Below, piece after piece: positions 7,650 to 14,114 of a DNA stretch of 20,928 bases. Source of the stretch: an uncultured Filifactor sp. (GTDB lineage Bacteria; Bacillota; Clostridia; Peptostreptococcales; Filifactoraceae). The notes under the pieces are model-generated. The model was not told the origin of the DNA, searched no databases, and worked only from the letters and a program-made list of their open reading frames with translations. Numbering within the stretch: position 1 is the first letter of the stretch; each line of letters begins with the position of its first letter. The stretch covers positions 1 to 20,928 of the forward strand of contig CAMYCP010000001.1 in NCBI GenBank assembly GCA_947254385.1. Reading direction: 5' to 3'. The translations under genes were made by a program, and so were the position numbers.

Positions 7650-8570
7650 TCAATATATACTTAATTTTAAACTGTCGGAAATGATGTTCAGCATACGCAT
7701 TCCGGCATATGAATTGCCGTGAGAATCAAGCCCCGGGCAATATACCGCTATGCCGTATCCGGCTTTCGATGCCGTCACTATTCCTCCGCCGACTCCGCTT
7801 TTAGCGGGAATACCTATCCTTATGGCAAATTCTCCCGAATAGTCATAAGTTCCGCAGGTTGCCATAACCGTGCGGATTATTCGCATATTTTCCTGATTGA
7901 AGATTTGTTCGCCTCGCGTATTCATTCCGTCGTTTGAAAGGACGAAACTCATATTTGCCAAATCTTCAGTGCTTACCATAACCGAACAACTTTTAAAATA
8001 CACTTCCAGCAATTTTTCAACGTCCAAAGTTTTGGATAAAATATTGCCGTTAAGCATCATGTATGTAAGCGCCCTGTTGGCATAAGACGTGCGTTGCTCA
8101 GAACGGAAAATCTTGTCGCTGTAAGTGAGCTTGTCATTTCCGGAAAGCAGTTTTATGTGATTTAAAATCACGTTAAATGCGTCCTTACCGAACCTGTCGC
8201 ACAAAAGGGAAGTGCAAATTATCGCTCCCGCATTTATGAACGGATTTACAGGAATATTTTTATTACTGAGTTCCAGCTCGATTATACTGTTAAACGGTTT
8301 GGACGACGGTTTAACTCCGACATATCGTTTTATTACCTCAAAATCGAAATTTTCCAGTACACACAAATATGTAGCTATCTTAGAAATACTTTGAATACTG
8401 AATTTGTATTCGCTGTTTCCGACTTTATATATTTTTTTATCCTTGTCGATTATGACGCCTGACAGATTATATTTGTCCTCCTTTGAAAGTTCAGGTATAT
8501 AATCGGCAACTACACCTCTTTCAAGATATTTAGAGGCATATTCGTAGGCATTGCCTAAAACTTCCTGCAT
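7650..8570 (-). CDS. glsA: Glutaminase (serine-dependent, GlsA/YbgJ family)
   Basis: A 306-residue, full-length glutaminase that hydrolyses L-glutamine to glutamate and ammonia in the cytoplasm. The family has a beta-lactamase-like fold. The catalytic Ser and Lys are in SISK (S61, K64). Other family blocks are VGVKPSSKPFNSI, NPFINAGAI with the substrate-binding Asn (about 113), SYANRALTYMML, and AKSGVGGGIVTA near the C-terminus. The ATG at 8570 has AGAGGT upstream and a good promoter at 8648-8676. With the neighbouring symporter it could feed glutamate and nitrogen metabolism or consume protons by ammonia release, as glutaminases do in acid resistance of other bacteria (inference). Confidence 0.95.
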   Translation of the reverse strand: MQEVLGNAYEYASKYLERGVVADYIPELSKEDKYNLSGVIIDKDKKIYKVGNSEYKFSIQSISKIATYLCVLENFDFEVIKRYVGVKPSSKPFNSIIELELSNKNIPVNPFINAGAIICTSLLCDRFGKDAFNVILNHIKLLSGNDKLTYSDKIFRSEQRTSYANRALTYMMLNGNILSKTLDVEKLLEVYFKSCSVMVSTEDLANMSFVLSNDGMNTRGEQIFNQENMRIIRTVMATCGTYDYSGEFAIRIGIPAKSGVGGGIVTASKAGYGIAVYCPGLDSHGNSYAGMRMLNIISDSLKLSIY

Positions 8571-8647
8571 AAAACCTCTTTTCTTAAGTATTTTGTAATG
8601 TGAAAGACATTCCGTTTATCAAAATTTATAATGCTTTTATTACATAG

Positions 8648-8676
8648 ATGATAATATAAAAAGTGTCTTAAGTCAA
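8648..8676 (-). promoter_or_regulatory. Promoter of the glutaminase gene
   Basis: TTGACT (8671-8676) and TATCAT (8648-8653) are 17 bases apart on the minus strand, each one mismatch from consensus. The leader would be about 70 bases. Confidence 0.65.
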
Positions 8677-8702
8677 TTAATATCAATATTTTTGTTTGAT
8701 AA

Positions 8703-8735
8703 TAAAAAACCACGGATTTTTTAATCCGCGGTTTT
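8703..8735 (-). terminator. Intrinsic terminator after rplL
   Basis: AAAACCGCGGATT (minus strand, 8723-8735) pairs with AATCCGTGGTTTT (8706-8718) with one G-T pair. A four-base loop lies between them and a T run follows. The hairpin begins a few bases past the rplL stop and ends the ribosomal protein operon. Confidence 0.93.
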
Positions 8736-8738
8736 TTA

Positions 8739-9104
8739 TTATTTAAGTTCGACTTTAGCTCCGGCTTCTTCAAGTTTTTTCTTGATTTCTTCAGCTTCGT
8801 CTTTGCTTGCGCCTTCTTTTACAGGTTTCGGTGCGGAGTCTACGAGATCTTTCGCATCTTTTAAGCCGAGGCCGGTTATTTCTCTTACTACTTTAATTAC
8901 GTTGATTTTCTTATCTCCGGCTTCAACGAGCATTACATTGAATTCGGTTTTTTCTTCTTCTGCGGGAGCCGCTGCCGCTCCTCCTGCAACTACTACCGGT
9001 GCAGCTGCGGATACTCCGAATTTTTCTTCAGCCGCTTTTACCAATTCATTTAATTCCATGACTTTCATTTCGTCTATGGCACTTAAGATTTCTTCAATAG
9101 TCAT
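8739..9104 (-). CDS. rplL: 50S ribosomal protein L7/L12
   Basis: At 121 residues this is the normal length for bL12, the stalk protein that binds translation factors. The N-terminal dimerisation part ([32 protein letters not shown]) leads to an Ala-rich hinge (about 34-48). The C-terminal factor-binding domain carries [33 protein letters not shown], cited here by its start [16 protein letters not shown]. The ATG at 9104 is preceded by GGAGGT. It lies 25 bases after rplJ, from which it is co-transcribed under the L10 leader. Confidence 0.98.
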   Translation of the reverse strand: MTIEEILSAIDEMKVMELNELVKAAEEKFGVSAAAPVVVAGGAAAAPAEEEKTEFNVMLVEAGDKKINVIKVVREITGLGLKDAKDLVDSAPKPVKEGASKDEAEEIKKKLEEAGAKVELK

Positions 9105-9129
9105 TTACGACACCTCCGTATAATTAAAC

Positions 9130-9639
9130 TTAATTTTCGTTTTCCGATTTTTTCTTTGCGACCGCATCAAGCAGGTATACCAAGTTGGATATGGGTGCTT
9201 GAAGACTTCCGACCAATTTTGCAAGCAACGCTTCTCTTGAAGGAATAGACGCAATTTTTGTTATTCCCTCGCTATCATAAAAACTTCCTTCCACATATCC
9301 CATTTTAAGTTCAAGTTTAGGATGTTTTTTTGCGAAATCACTTGCGATTTTAGCGGGCAACACTGCATCTTCATAGCTTATAGCAAACGAGTTTGTCCCT
9401 ACAAGATCCGTATCGTTGAATTTGTCCATGTTACCGTTTTTTTCAGCCGCACGGCGAACCAATGTATTTTTATATACTTTATAGTCGACGTTCGCTTCTC
9501 TGAAAAGTTTTCTAAGTTCCGTATCTTCTTCTACGGTAAGCTGATTGAAGTTAAGTACTACACATGATGCGGCTCTGGACAATTTGTCGGCTATGTCATT
9601 TACTATAACTTCTTTTGTCTTGATTGTTTCTTTTGACAT
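9130..9639 (-). CDS. rplJ: 50S ribosomal protein L10
   Basis: This 169-residue uL10 anchors L12 dimers on the ribosome and, in the L10(L12)4 complex, represses its own operon. The family N-terminus is seen (KEVIVNDIADKLSRAASCVV, then LRKLFREANVDYKVYKNTLVRRA in part), as is the C-terminal helix that carries the L12 sites (about 140-165). The start at 9639 has AAGGAGG (9645-9651). Expression is set by the promoter and attenuator immediately upstream (9661-9795). Confidence 0.98.
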   Translation of the reverse strand: MSKETIKTKEVIVNDIADKLSRAASCVVLNFNQLTVEEDTELRKLFREANVDYKVYKNTLVRRAAEKNGNMDKFNDTDLVGTNSFAISYEDAVLPAKIASDFAKKHPKLELKMGYVEGSFYDSEGITKIASIPSREALLAKLVGSLQAPISNLVYLLDAVAKKKSENEN

Positions 9640-9660
9640 TCTGCACCTCCTTAAAGCAAA

Positions 9661-9694
9661 ATAAAAAAGCCCTTATTACAGACAGAATAAGGGC
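9661..9694 (-). terminator. Attenuator terminator in the rplJ leader
   Basis: On the minus strand GCCCTTATT (9686-9694) pairs with AATAAGGGC (9669-9677) across an 8-base loop and is followed by TTTTTTAT. It lies within the leader, before the rplJ ribosome-binding site, as expected for an attenuator rather than an operon end. Confidence 0.88.
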
Positions 9695-9760
9695 GCAAAT
9701 TTCATTTTCACCTGGGCCGGATTTTTATTTTTAAGCTATTCGCTCCCGCTGTCTGTGGCG
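9678..9760 (-). ncRNA. Ribosomal protein L10 leader
   Basis: The leader RNA starts near the predicted transcription start. It carries ACAGACAG (9749-9756) at the 5' side, the conserved CC..AGGTG core (9709-9720) and the complementary CTGTCTGT (9678-9685) at the 3' side, closing the outer stem of the L10 leader family. The 3' strand is also the loop of the attenuator hairpin. The L10(L12)4 complex is known to bind such leaders in Bacillota and control rplJL transcription. Confidence 0.85.
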
Positions 9761-9765
9761 TATAT

Positions 9766-9795
9766 ATTATATTATATGGAATAATATTTTGTCAA
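9766..9795 (-). promoter_or_regulatory. Internal promoter for rplJ-rplL
   Basis: TTGACA (9790-9795), an 18-base spacer, then TATAAT (9766-9771): both hexamers are consensus. The -35 box is two bases beyond the rplA stop. The start would fall near 9759, at the 5' edge of the L10 leader. Confidence 0.85.
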
Positions 9796-9797
9796 TT

Positions 9798-10496
9798 TTA
9801 TTCGGCAATTTTATTGGGCGAAACTTTAATTCCGGGTCCCATTGTGCTGGATACGCTGATTGAGCGTAAGTATTGCCCTTTTGCGGCTGCAGGTTTAGCT
9901 TTAATTACCGCATTCATCAAAGCTTGGAAGTTTTCAAACAGTTTATCCGCACCGAAAGACACTTTGCCTACTATAACGTGTATGATATTGTTTTTATCAA
10001 GTCTATATTCAACTTTACCGGCCTTAATTTCGGTTATCGCTTTTTCAATATCCATGGTTACCGTGCCGGATTTGGGGTTAGGCATCAAACCTTTAGGGCC
10101 GAGTACTCTACCTAAACGTCCGATTACTCCCATCATATCGGGAGTTGCAACTACTACATCAAAATCGAACCAGTTTTCTTTTTGTATTTTTTCAACCAGT
10201 TCTTTTTCGCCTACATAGTCCGCTCCTGCGGCTTGCGCCTCATCAGCTTTGGCTCCTTTGGCGAAAACCAGCACTCTTTTGGTTTTACCCGTGCCGTTCG
10301 GTAAAACCACGGCGCCTCTTACTTGTTGATCGGCGTGACGTGAGTCTACACCGAGTTTAATATGCACTTCAACAGTTTCGTCAAATTTAGCGCTCGCTAT
10401 ATTGACTAATGTGCTTAAAGCCTGCTTTGCCGCATAGAGTTCGTGTTGATCTACGCTCTTAAGCGCCGTTTTATATCTTTTTCCTGTCTTTGGCAT
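9798..10496 (-). CDS. rplA: 50S ribosomal protein L1
   Basis: A 232-residue uL1 of full length, which forms the L1 stalk of the large subunit near the E site. Family segments include [31 protein letters not shown], the signature [18 protein letters not shown], and the C-terminal [15 protein letters not shown]. The ATG at 10496 follows a GAGGAGG site. It lies 79 bases after rplK, and that gap can fold into an L1-binding-like hairpin, suggesting autoregulation. Confidence 0.98.
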   Translation of the reverse strand: MPKTGKRYKTALKSVDQHELYAAKQALSTLVNIASAKFDETVEVHIKLGVDSRHADQQVRGAVVLPNGTGKTKRVLVFAKGAKADEAQAAGADYVGEKELVEKIQKENWFDFDVVVATPDMMGVIGRLGRVLGPKGLMPNPKSGTVTMDIEKAITEIKAGKVEYRLDKNNIIHVIVGKVSFGADKLFENFQALMNAVIKAKPAAAKGQYLRSISVSSTMGPGIKVSPNKIAE

Positions 10497-10511
10497 TTTT
10501 TACATCCTCCT

Positions 10512-10552
10512 CGTGGTAATAACGGTAAATCAATTCGTATTTGCCTCCCACC
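10512..10552 (-). promoter_or_regulatory. Putative L1-binding mRNA structure between rplK and rplA
   Basis: On the minus strand GTGG, then GA, then GGCAAAT pairs across an 8-base loop with ATTTACC. An asymmetric bulge and CCAC just before the GAGGAGG site close it. The two-stem layout with a purine-rich internal loop resembles known L1 mRNA operators that mimic 23S rRNA. I judged it by eye only. Confidence 0.45.
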
Positions 10553-10575
10553 AATCTATCAATAAGCAAACGGAA

Positions 10576-11001
10576 TCAATCTTCTATCGTAACTCCCATA
10601 CTTTGTGCCGTCCCCTTTATCATATTCATTGCCGCTTCAACGGATGCGGCATTTAAATCTTTCATTTTGGTTTCGGCGATTTCCCTTACTTGTTCTTCGG
10701 TAAGTTTTCCGACTTTGTTTTTGTTAGGTTCTCCCGAACCTTTAGCCAAGTTGATTGTTTTTTTAATCAAAACGGCAGCCGGAGGGGTCTTGGTTATAAA
10801 TGTAAATGAACGGTCCGCAAATACGGTGATAACTACCGGAATTATATATCCCGCCTGATCAGCTGTCTTAGCGTTAAATTCCTTACAAAAACCCATTATA
10901 TTTACTCCGTGTTGTCCCAAGGCGGGTCCTACAGGTGGTGCCGGAGTTGCTTTGCCGGCTTCTATCTGCAGTTTTATTTGACCTATTATCTTCTTTGCCA
11001 T
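10576..11001 (-). CDS. rplK: 50S ribosomal protein L11
   Basis: A 141-residue uL11 of the standard length, part of the GTPase-associated centre with L10/L12. It shows the conserved [21 protein letters not shown] start, quoted here as [20 protein letters not shown], the [10 protein letters not shown] segment, and the C-terminal rRNA-binding domain ending [16 protein letters not shown]. The start at 11001 follows AGGAGGT, 18 bases after the nusG stop. Confidence 0.98.
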   Translation of the reverse strand: MAKKIIGQIKLQIEAGKATPAPPVGPALGQHGVNIMGFCKEFNAKTADQAGYIIPVVITVFADRSFTFITKTPPAAVLIKKTINLAKGSGEPNKNKVGKLTEEQVREIAETKMKDLNAASVEAAMNMIKGTAQSMGVTIED

Positions 11002-11019
11002 GGATTACACCTCCTGAAT

Positions 11020-11556
11020 TTATTCTTTTTCAATTTGAGAAACCTCGACATCCGCCATCGTTTCTCTTCCCTGAAACATAAAAATTTTAATTTTGGCTGT
11101 GCCTTTATTTAAATCAATATTTTCAACAAGTCCGGAAAATCCTTCAAAAGCTCCGCTCTTTATTATGACATTGTCACCTACGGCATAATCTACTGAATGT
11201 ACAGCAGGAGTCGACTCTTCCAGTCCCATTTTTTTTACTTCCGCATCGCTTAAAGCGATAGGTTTGGAATTAGGGCCTACAAAGCCCGTGACGCCTTTGG
11301 TATTTCTGACTATATACCACGCCTCATCGGTAATTGTCATCTTTACAAGACAATACCCCGGGAAAAGTTTGCGATATCTCACCGTTTCTTTGCCGTCCTT
11401 TGTATCACGAACTTCTTCCACCGGTACGGCAACATTCGGTATTATATCTTCCATTCCCCGGTTTTGCACCGTCTTTTCTATCGTCGCTTTGACCTTGTTT
11501 TCATAGCCCGAATAGGTATGCACTACATACCATCTGGGTTCTTGAGTTTCAGCCAT
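11020..11556 (-). CDS. nusG: Transcription termination/antitermination factor NusG
   Basis: This 178-residue protein binds RNA polymerase and links it to Rho or ribosomes. The NGN domain (about 6-112) has WYVVHTYSGYENKVKATIEK and FPGYCLVKM. The KOW domain at the C-terminus has VGDNVIIKSGAFEGFSGLVE and a MFQGRET end. Its length and order match the Bacillota protein. The gene starts 8 bases after the secE stop, with an AGGGTG site overlapping that stop. Confidence 0.97.
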   Translation of the reverse strand: MAETQEPRWYVVHTYSGYENKVKATIEKTVQNRGMEDIIPNVAVPVEEVRDTKDGKETVRYRKLFPGYCLVKMTITDEAWYIVRNTKGVTGFVGPNSKPIALSDAEVKKMGLEESTPAVHSVDYAVGDNVIIKSGAFEGFSGLVENIDLNKGTAKIKIFMFQGRETMADVEVSQIEKE

Positions 11557-11564
11557 AACACACC

Positions 11565-11774
11565 CTACATTCCCAACAGCTTACCGGTGATTGTCACAAC
11601 TACGGTATCCACGGCGAATATAAAAACTCCCGTGGCGACAACCAAAGCAATTACCGTGACGGTATGATCCGTAAGCTCTTCTTTGGAAGGCCAGCGAACT
11701 TTTTTAAGTTCAACTTTAACTTCGTCTAAAAATTTTGAAAAACTGACTTTTTTTTCAGTATCGGCAGGCATCAT
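11565..11774 (-). CDS. secE: Preprotein translocase subunit SecE
   Basis: A 69-residue, single-helix SecE typical of Gram-positive bacteria, the clamp of the SecYEG channel. An amphipathic N-terminus with the conserved ELKKVRWPSKEEL motif (about 22-34) is followed by one transmembrane helix (about 41-63). Two adjacent ATGs (11774 and 11771) fit the AAAGGGTG site. It starts 12 bases after the rpmG stop. Confidence 0.96.
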   Translation of the reverse strand: MMPADTEKKVSFSKFLDEVKVELKKVRWPSKEELTDHTVTVIALVVATGVFIFAVDTVVVTITGKLLGM

Positions 11775-11786
11775 ATCACCCTTTTC

Positions 11787-11936
11787 CTATTTCGTTTCCT
11801 TATGCAGCGTATGTTTTTTGCAGAATTTACAATACTTTTGCATTTCGATTCTTTCGGGATCGTTTTTCTTGTTTTTGGTAGTATTGTAGTTTCTTTGTTT
11901 ACATTCCTGACACGCCAACATTACTTTTACTCTCAT
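11787..11936 (-). CDS. rpmG: 50S ribosomal protein L33
   Basis: This short gene encodes 49 residues beginning [20 protein letters not shown] and ending [15 protein letters not shown], the standard bL33 length. The four cysteines in two CxxC pairs (C9, C12, C36, C39) mark the zinc-binding form. AAGGAGG lies 5 bases upstream of the ATG. It is the first gene of the rpmG-secE-nusG-rplK-rplA operon, read from the promoter at 12000-12028. Confidence 0.96.
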   Translation of the reverse strand: MRVKVMLACQECKQRNYNTTKNKKNDPERIEMQKYCKFCKKHTLHKETK

Positions 11937-11999
11937 AACGTCCTCCTTAAATGAAGGTTCCTTTGCATTATAGATTGGTGTAAAAAATAATACTAATGT

Positions 12000-12028
12000 A
12001 ATTTATCACAATACTTTACTTATGTCAA
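12000..12028 (-). promoter_or_regulatory. Promoter of the rpmG-secE-nusG-rplK-rplA operon
   Basis: TTGACA (12023-12028), a 17-base spacer, then TAAATT (12000-12005) preceded by TGA, an extended -10. The leader before rpmG would be about 55-60 bases. Confidence 0.75.
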
Positions 12029-12029
12029 G

Positions 12030-12041
12030 AAAAGCGGATTT
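12030..12041. repeat. 12-bp direct repeat, left copy
   Basis: AAAAGCGGATTT here recurs exactly at 13964-13975, in the same orientation, on the other side of the ATPase-nuclease cassette. It abuts the rpmG -35 box. It might be a target duplication or recombination scar, or a shared upstream promoter element. Confidence 0.55.
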
Positions 12042-12054
12042 TTAATTTTTATTT

Positions 12055-12612
12055 TTAAAGCTCCACTTCCCCTTCGCCCTGTTCGTCCAAAACTATGCGT
12101 TTATAAGGTACTTCAATGTCGACGTACGGAAGTTTTACCTTGCCCGCTCTCCATTGCCTTAAAGCAATTTGATTTTCTTTTATTTTGTGCGAGTATGGAT
12201 TTTCATCAATTTTATCGTATCTGTAGGCACTGTATAGCCGTATTTCATCAAAATCGTCTATTTTTAAAAAAGAGGCGATTACCATTGCGTTATAAAGCGC
12301 ACCTTCAAATTGTGACAAGGATTTTTTTAAGCTCTCAACCGTCATACATTTTTTAAATTCCAAAATTTTAAGTATTCGTTGTTCTCCTTCTCTTCCGAAA
12401 AGTATTGCATCCGCACAACGCAGCGTCTTAAGGTATCCGAGGGTCTGTTTGTCGGCATTTAAAAAACAGATGTGGGGATATGTCAAATGTACGATAAGTT
12501 TGGCGTAACCGAGTTTCTGTTCTTCCCTCAAAATTACAAGTTTATCGCTGATATGCACCGTAGCGTCCAGATTTAAAAGTTTTACTCTGTCTTCTTTACT
12601 GATTGTTATCAC
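12055..12612 (-). CDS. Predicted PD-(D/E)xK-like nuclease partner of the AAA ATPase
   Basis: I do not recognise a named family for this 185-residue protein. Its centre reads CADAILF (D68), a 10-residue turn, then ILEFKK (E85, K87), followed by a helix with SLSQFEG (Q101). A strand with Asp, a strand with ExK and a following helix with Gln is the active-site layout of PD-(D/E)xK nucleases, so metal-dependent DNA or RNA cleavage is plausible but unproven. It is followed by hydrophobic strands and an acidic tail. The start chosen is GTG at 12612, 5-7 bases after AAGGGGGA. An in-frame TTG at 12633 has no such site and would overlap the ATPase gene. It lies 10 bases after the ATPase stop, so the two are almost certainly co-expressed. 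Alternative: a non-catalytic partner protein. Confidence 0.6.
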   Translation of the reverse strand: MITISKEDRVKLLNLDATVHISDKLVILREEQKLGYAKLIVHLTYPHICFLNADKQTLGYLKTLRCADAILFGREGEQRILKILEFKKCMTVESLKKSLSQFEGALYNAMVIASFLKIDDFDEIRLYSAYRYDKIDENPYSHKIKENQIALRQWRAGKVKLPYVDIEVPYKRIVLDEQGEGEVEL

Positions 12613-12622
12613 GTTTTCCCCC

Positions 12623-13906
12623 TTAACCGTCAAGTTCGATAACTTCGTGCATTATGGAGTCTATTACGCTGTTAAAAGTATTGCCGGCAAAACCGCTGTC
12701 ACTCGGTTCAATTTCAGTTACGACAGTTTTATCAAAAAGTGCATCGAATTGATATACTTTTACCTTTTCGATATCCAAAAGTTCGGATTCGCTTATGCCG
12801 AATTTTTGCATCATTTCAAGCCTGTTTGGGAGGTTTTTGTATTTTATGAGATTGTTGAGTTGTTGAAAAAATGTGTCACTATGTGTCGTAAGCCATACAT
12901 TTTTGTTTTTATTGAGTATCATAACCAGAATTTTTGCCATCATAGCCTGTGCTTTAAGGTGCAGGTGCGCCTCCGGTTCTTCTATTATAAGCGTCTTAAA
13001 ATGACTGTTTTTATCCTCTAAAAACAGTAAAAGTGACGACACTTCGGTAACCAGAGAGGATGTGAGATATAGCGGTATTTCTTCGTTCATCCCTTCCGAT
13101 TTGTAGTAAATATTTTTTACGGGGGAATTGTCTTTTACTACCTTGCCTTTGATGAGTTCTTTTTCTATATATTCGATGACATCACTAAACTCATTGTTCG
13201 GCTCTTCACTTAAAGATACCAGATTATTTAAAAATCTGATTATCGGCTTGGTAAATCGACTAGCATCGTTGCTCGTTCCGCCAAAATGTTGATTTAAACT
13301 TTCATTTATAAGTGTCTTGTATGTAAGCATAAAACCGGTACGTGATGCGGGTAAAAATAGCGGATTGTAGTATTGCGTTTTGTCGAACATAAAGTCTTTA
13401 AACAATATTTCTCTTGCAAAATCAATCATTATATGCAGATAAAATTTTTCCGTGTTGCTTTCCTTAACGCTCTTTAAATCATCCCTAAGTTTTTTTAAAT
13501 TACCTTGATTTAAGGTAATGTCCTCAGTGTCTGCGGTTGTTATCTCTATTGACGTACATTTCACTTCAGAGTTAAAAATATTTTTTAAGATTTTATCGAG
13601 ATTTTTATTCAGCACGACATTAAAAAACGCCAAAATTTTGTTGCGTCCGTCGGCGCTGATTTTCCCGTTCATGCTCTTATTTGTAATTATCTCGTGTACG
13701 ACTTTTCGGCTTGCCGTATATTTCGGATATATAAAACATTCATCGTTTAAAAATCTGTGGAAATCCTCTGTTTGAAGCCCCCACAACAAACTCATCAGAT
13801 AACTTTTACCGCTGTTGTTGTCGCCTATAAAAATCATCATGGGCGATACTTTTATATCGGCTGATTTTATCCGTCCGAAATTTTCTACTTTAAGATTCCA
13901 TAACAT
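12623..13906 (-). CDS. AAA_15/AAA_21-family (OLD/SMC-like) ATPase
   Basis: This 427-residue protein of the ABC/SMC-like ATPase class starts WNLKVENFGRIKSADI and has Walker A GDNNSGKS (28-35). A helical insertion (about 60-260) contains LPASRTG. A signature-like TSSLVTEVSSL (282-292), Walker B LIIEEPEAHLH (about 306-316) and switch TTHSD (340-344) follow. It ends without a TOPRIM nuclease domain, unlike OLD and GajA proteins. The start is ATG 13906, placed 5 bases after GGAGG; an in-frame start at 13918 would read through that site. Proteins of this kind commonly sense DNA ends or phage products and gate an effector, and the gene directly downstream encodes a possible nuclease. Function here is inferred from architecture only. 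Confidence 0.85.
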   Translation of the reverse strand: MLWNLKVENFGRIKSADIKVSPMMIFIGDNNSGKSYLMSLLWGLQTEDFHRFLNDECFIYPKYTASRKVVHEIITNKSMNGKISADGRNKILAFFNVVLNKNLDKILKNIFNSEVKCTSIEITTADTEDITLNQGNLKKLRDDLKSVKESNTEKFYLHIMIDFAREILFKDFMFDKTQYYNPLFLPASRTGFMLTYKTLINESLNQHFGGTSNDASRFTKPIIRFLNNLVSLSEEPNNEFSDVIEYIEKELIKGKVVKDNSPVKNIYYKSEGMNEEIPLYLTSSLVTEVSSLLLFLEDKNSHFKTLIIEEPEAHLHLKAQAMMAKILVMILNKNKNVWLTTHSDTFFQQLNNLIKYKNLPNRLEMMQKFGISESELLDIEKVKVYQFDALFDKTVVTEIEPSDSGFAGNTFNSVIDSIMHEVIELDG

Positions 13907-13951
13907 GATAACCTCCATATATTATAAACGACTTTGAAAATTATTCATTTA

Positions 13952-13960
13952 ATTTTAACA
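13952..13960 (-). promoter_or_regulatory. Extended -10 promoter candidate for the ATPase-nuclease pair
   Basis: TGTTAAAAT on the minus strand fits a TGn extended -10 with TAAAAT; no good -35 is seen. A nearer TATAAT (13921-13926) would start the RNA inside the ribosome-binding site and is less likely. Confidence 0.4.
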
Positions 13961-13963
13961 CAA

Positions 13964-13975
13964 AAAAGCGGATTT
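13964..13975. repeat. 12-bp direct repeat, right copy
   Basis: This is an exact copy of AAAAGCGGATTT at 12030-12041. The pair brackets a 1.9-kb segment holding only the ATPase and nuclease-like genes. Confidence 0.55.
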
Positions 13976-14010
13976 GTATTTATAAGGGAAGAGTCATTTC
14001 CTTATTTTAC

Positions 14011-14050
14011 TTTACAAGGATTTTACAAATAACTTCTTTTGAATTTTACA
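14011..14050 (+). promoter_or_regulatory. Putative Pho box upstream of pstS
   Basis: TTTACA occurs at 14011-14016, 14022-14027 (11 bases on) and 14045-14050 (23 further on, about two more turns). Direct TT(A/T/C)ACA hexamers at 11-base spacing are the known PhoP site in Bacillota. It lies 65-105 bases before pstS, and the matching regulator is encoded in the same operon. A clear -10 could not be fixed. Confidence 0.6.
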
Positions 14051-14114
14051 TTGTAACGATATGCTTAGTATGTAAGTAAATCGGTCATGTAAATTTTGAA
14101 AGGAGTTTTTTTGT

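Noticed and set aside
8555-8773. 72-residue minus-strand frame between rplL and the glutaminase gene
   Set aside because: It runs through the rplL terminator hairpin and the glutaminase promoter, and overlaps both genes.
12055-13906. PARIS, Gabija or Septu defence system
   Set aside because: The ATPase has no TOPRIM domain, there is no UvrD helicase, and the small partner shows neither HNH motifs nor a DUF4435-like TOPRIM glutamate; only the general ATPase-plus-effector layout is shared.
13921-13926. TATAAT as the -10 of the ATPase gene
   Set aside because: A start 6-7 bases downstream would fall within the ribosome-binding site, leaving no usable leader, and no -35 is at the right distance.
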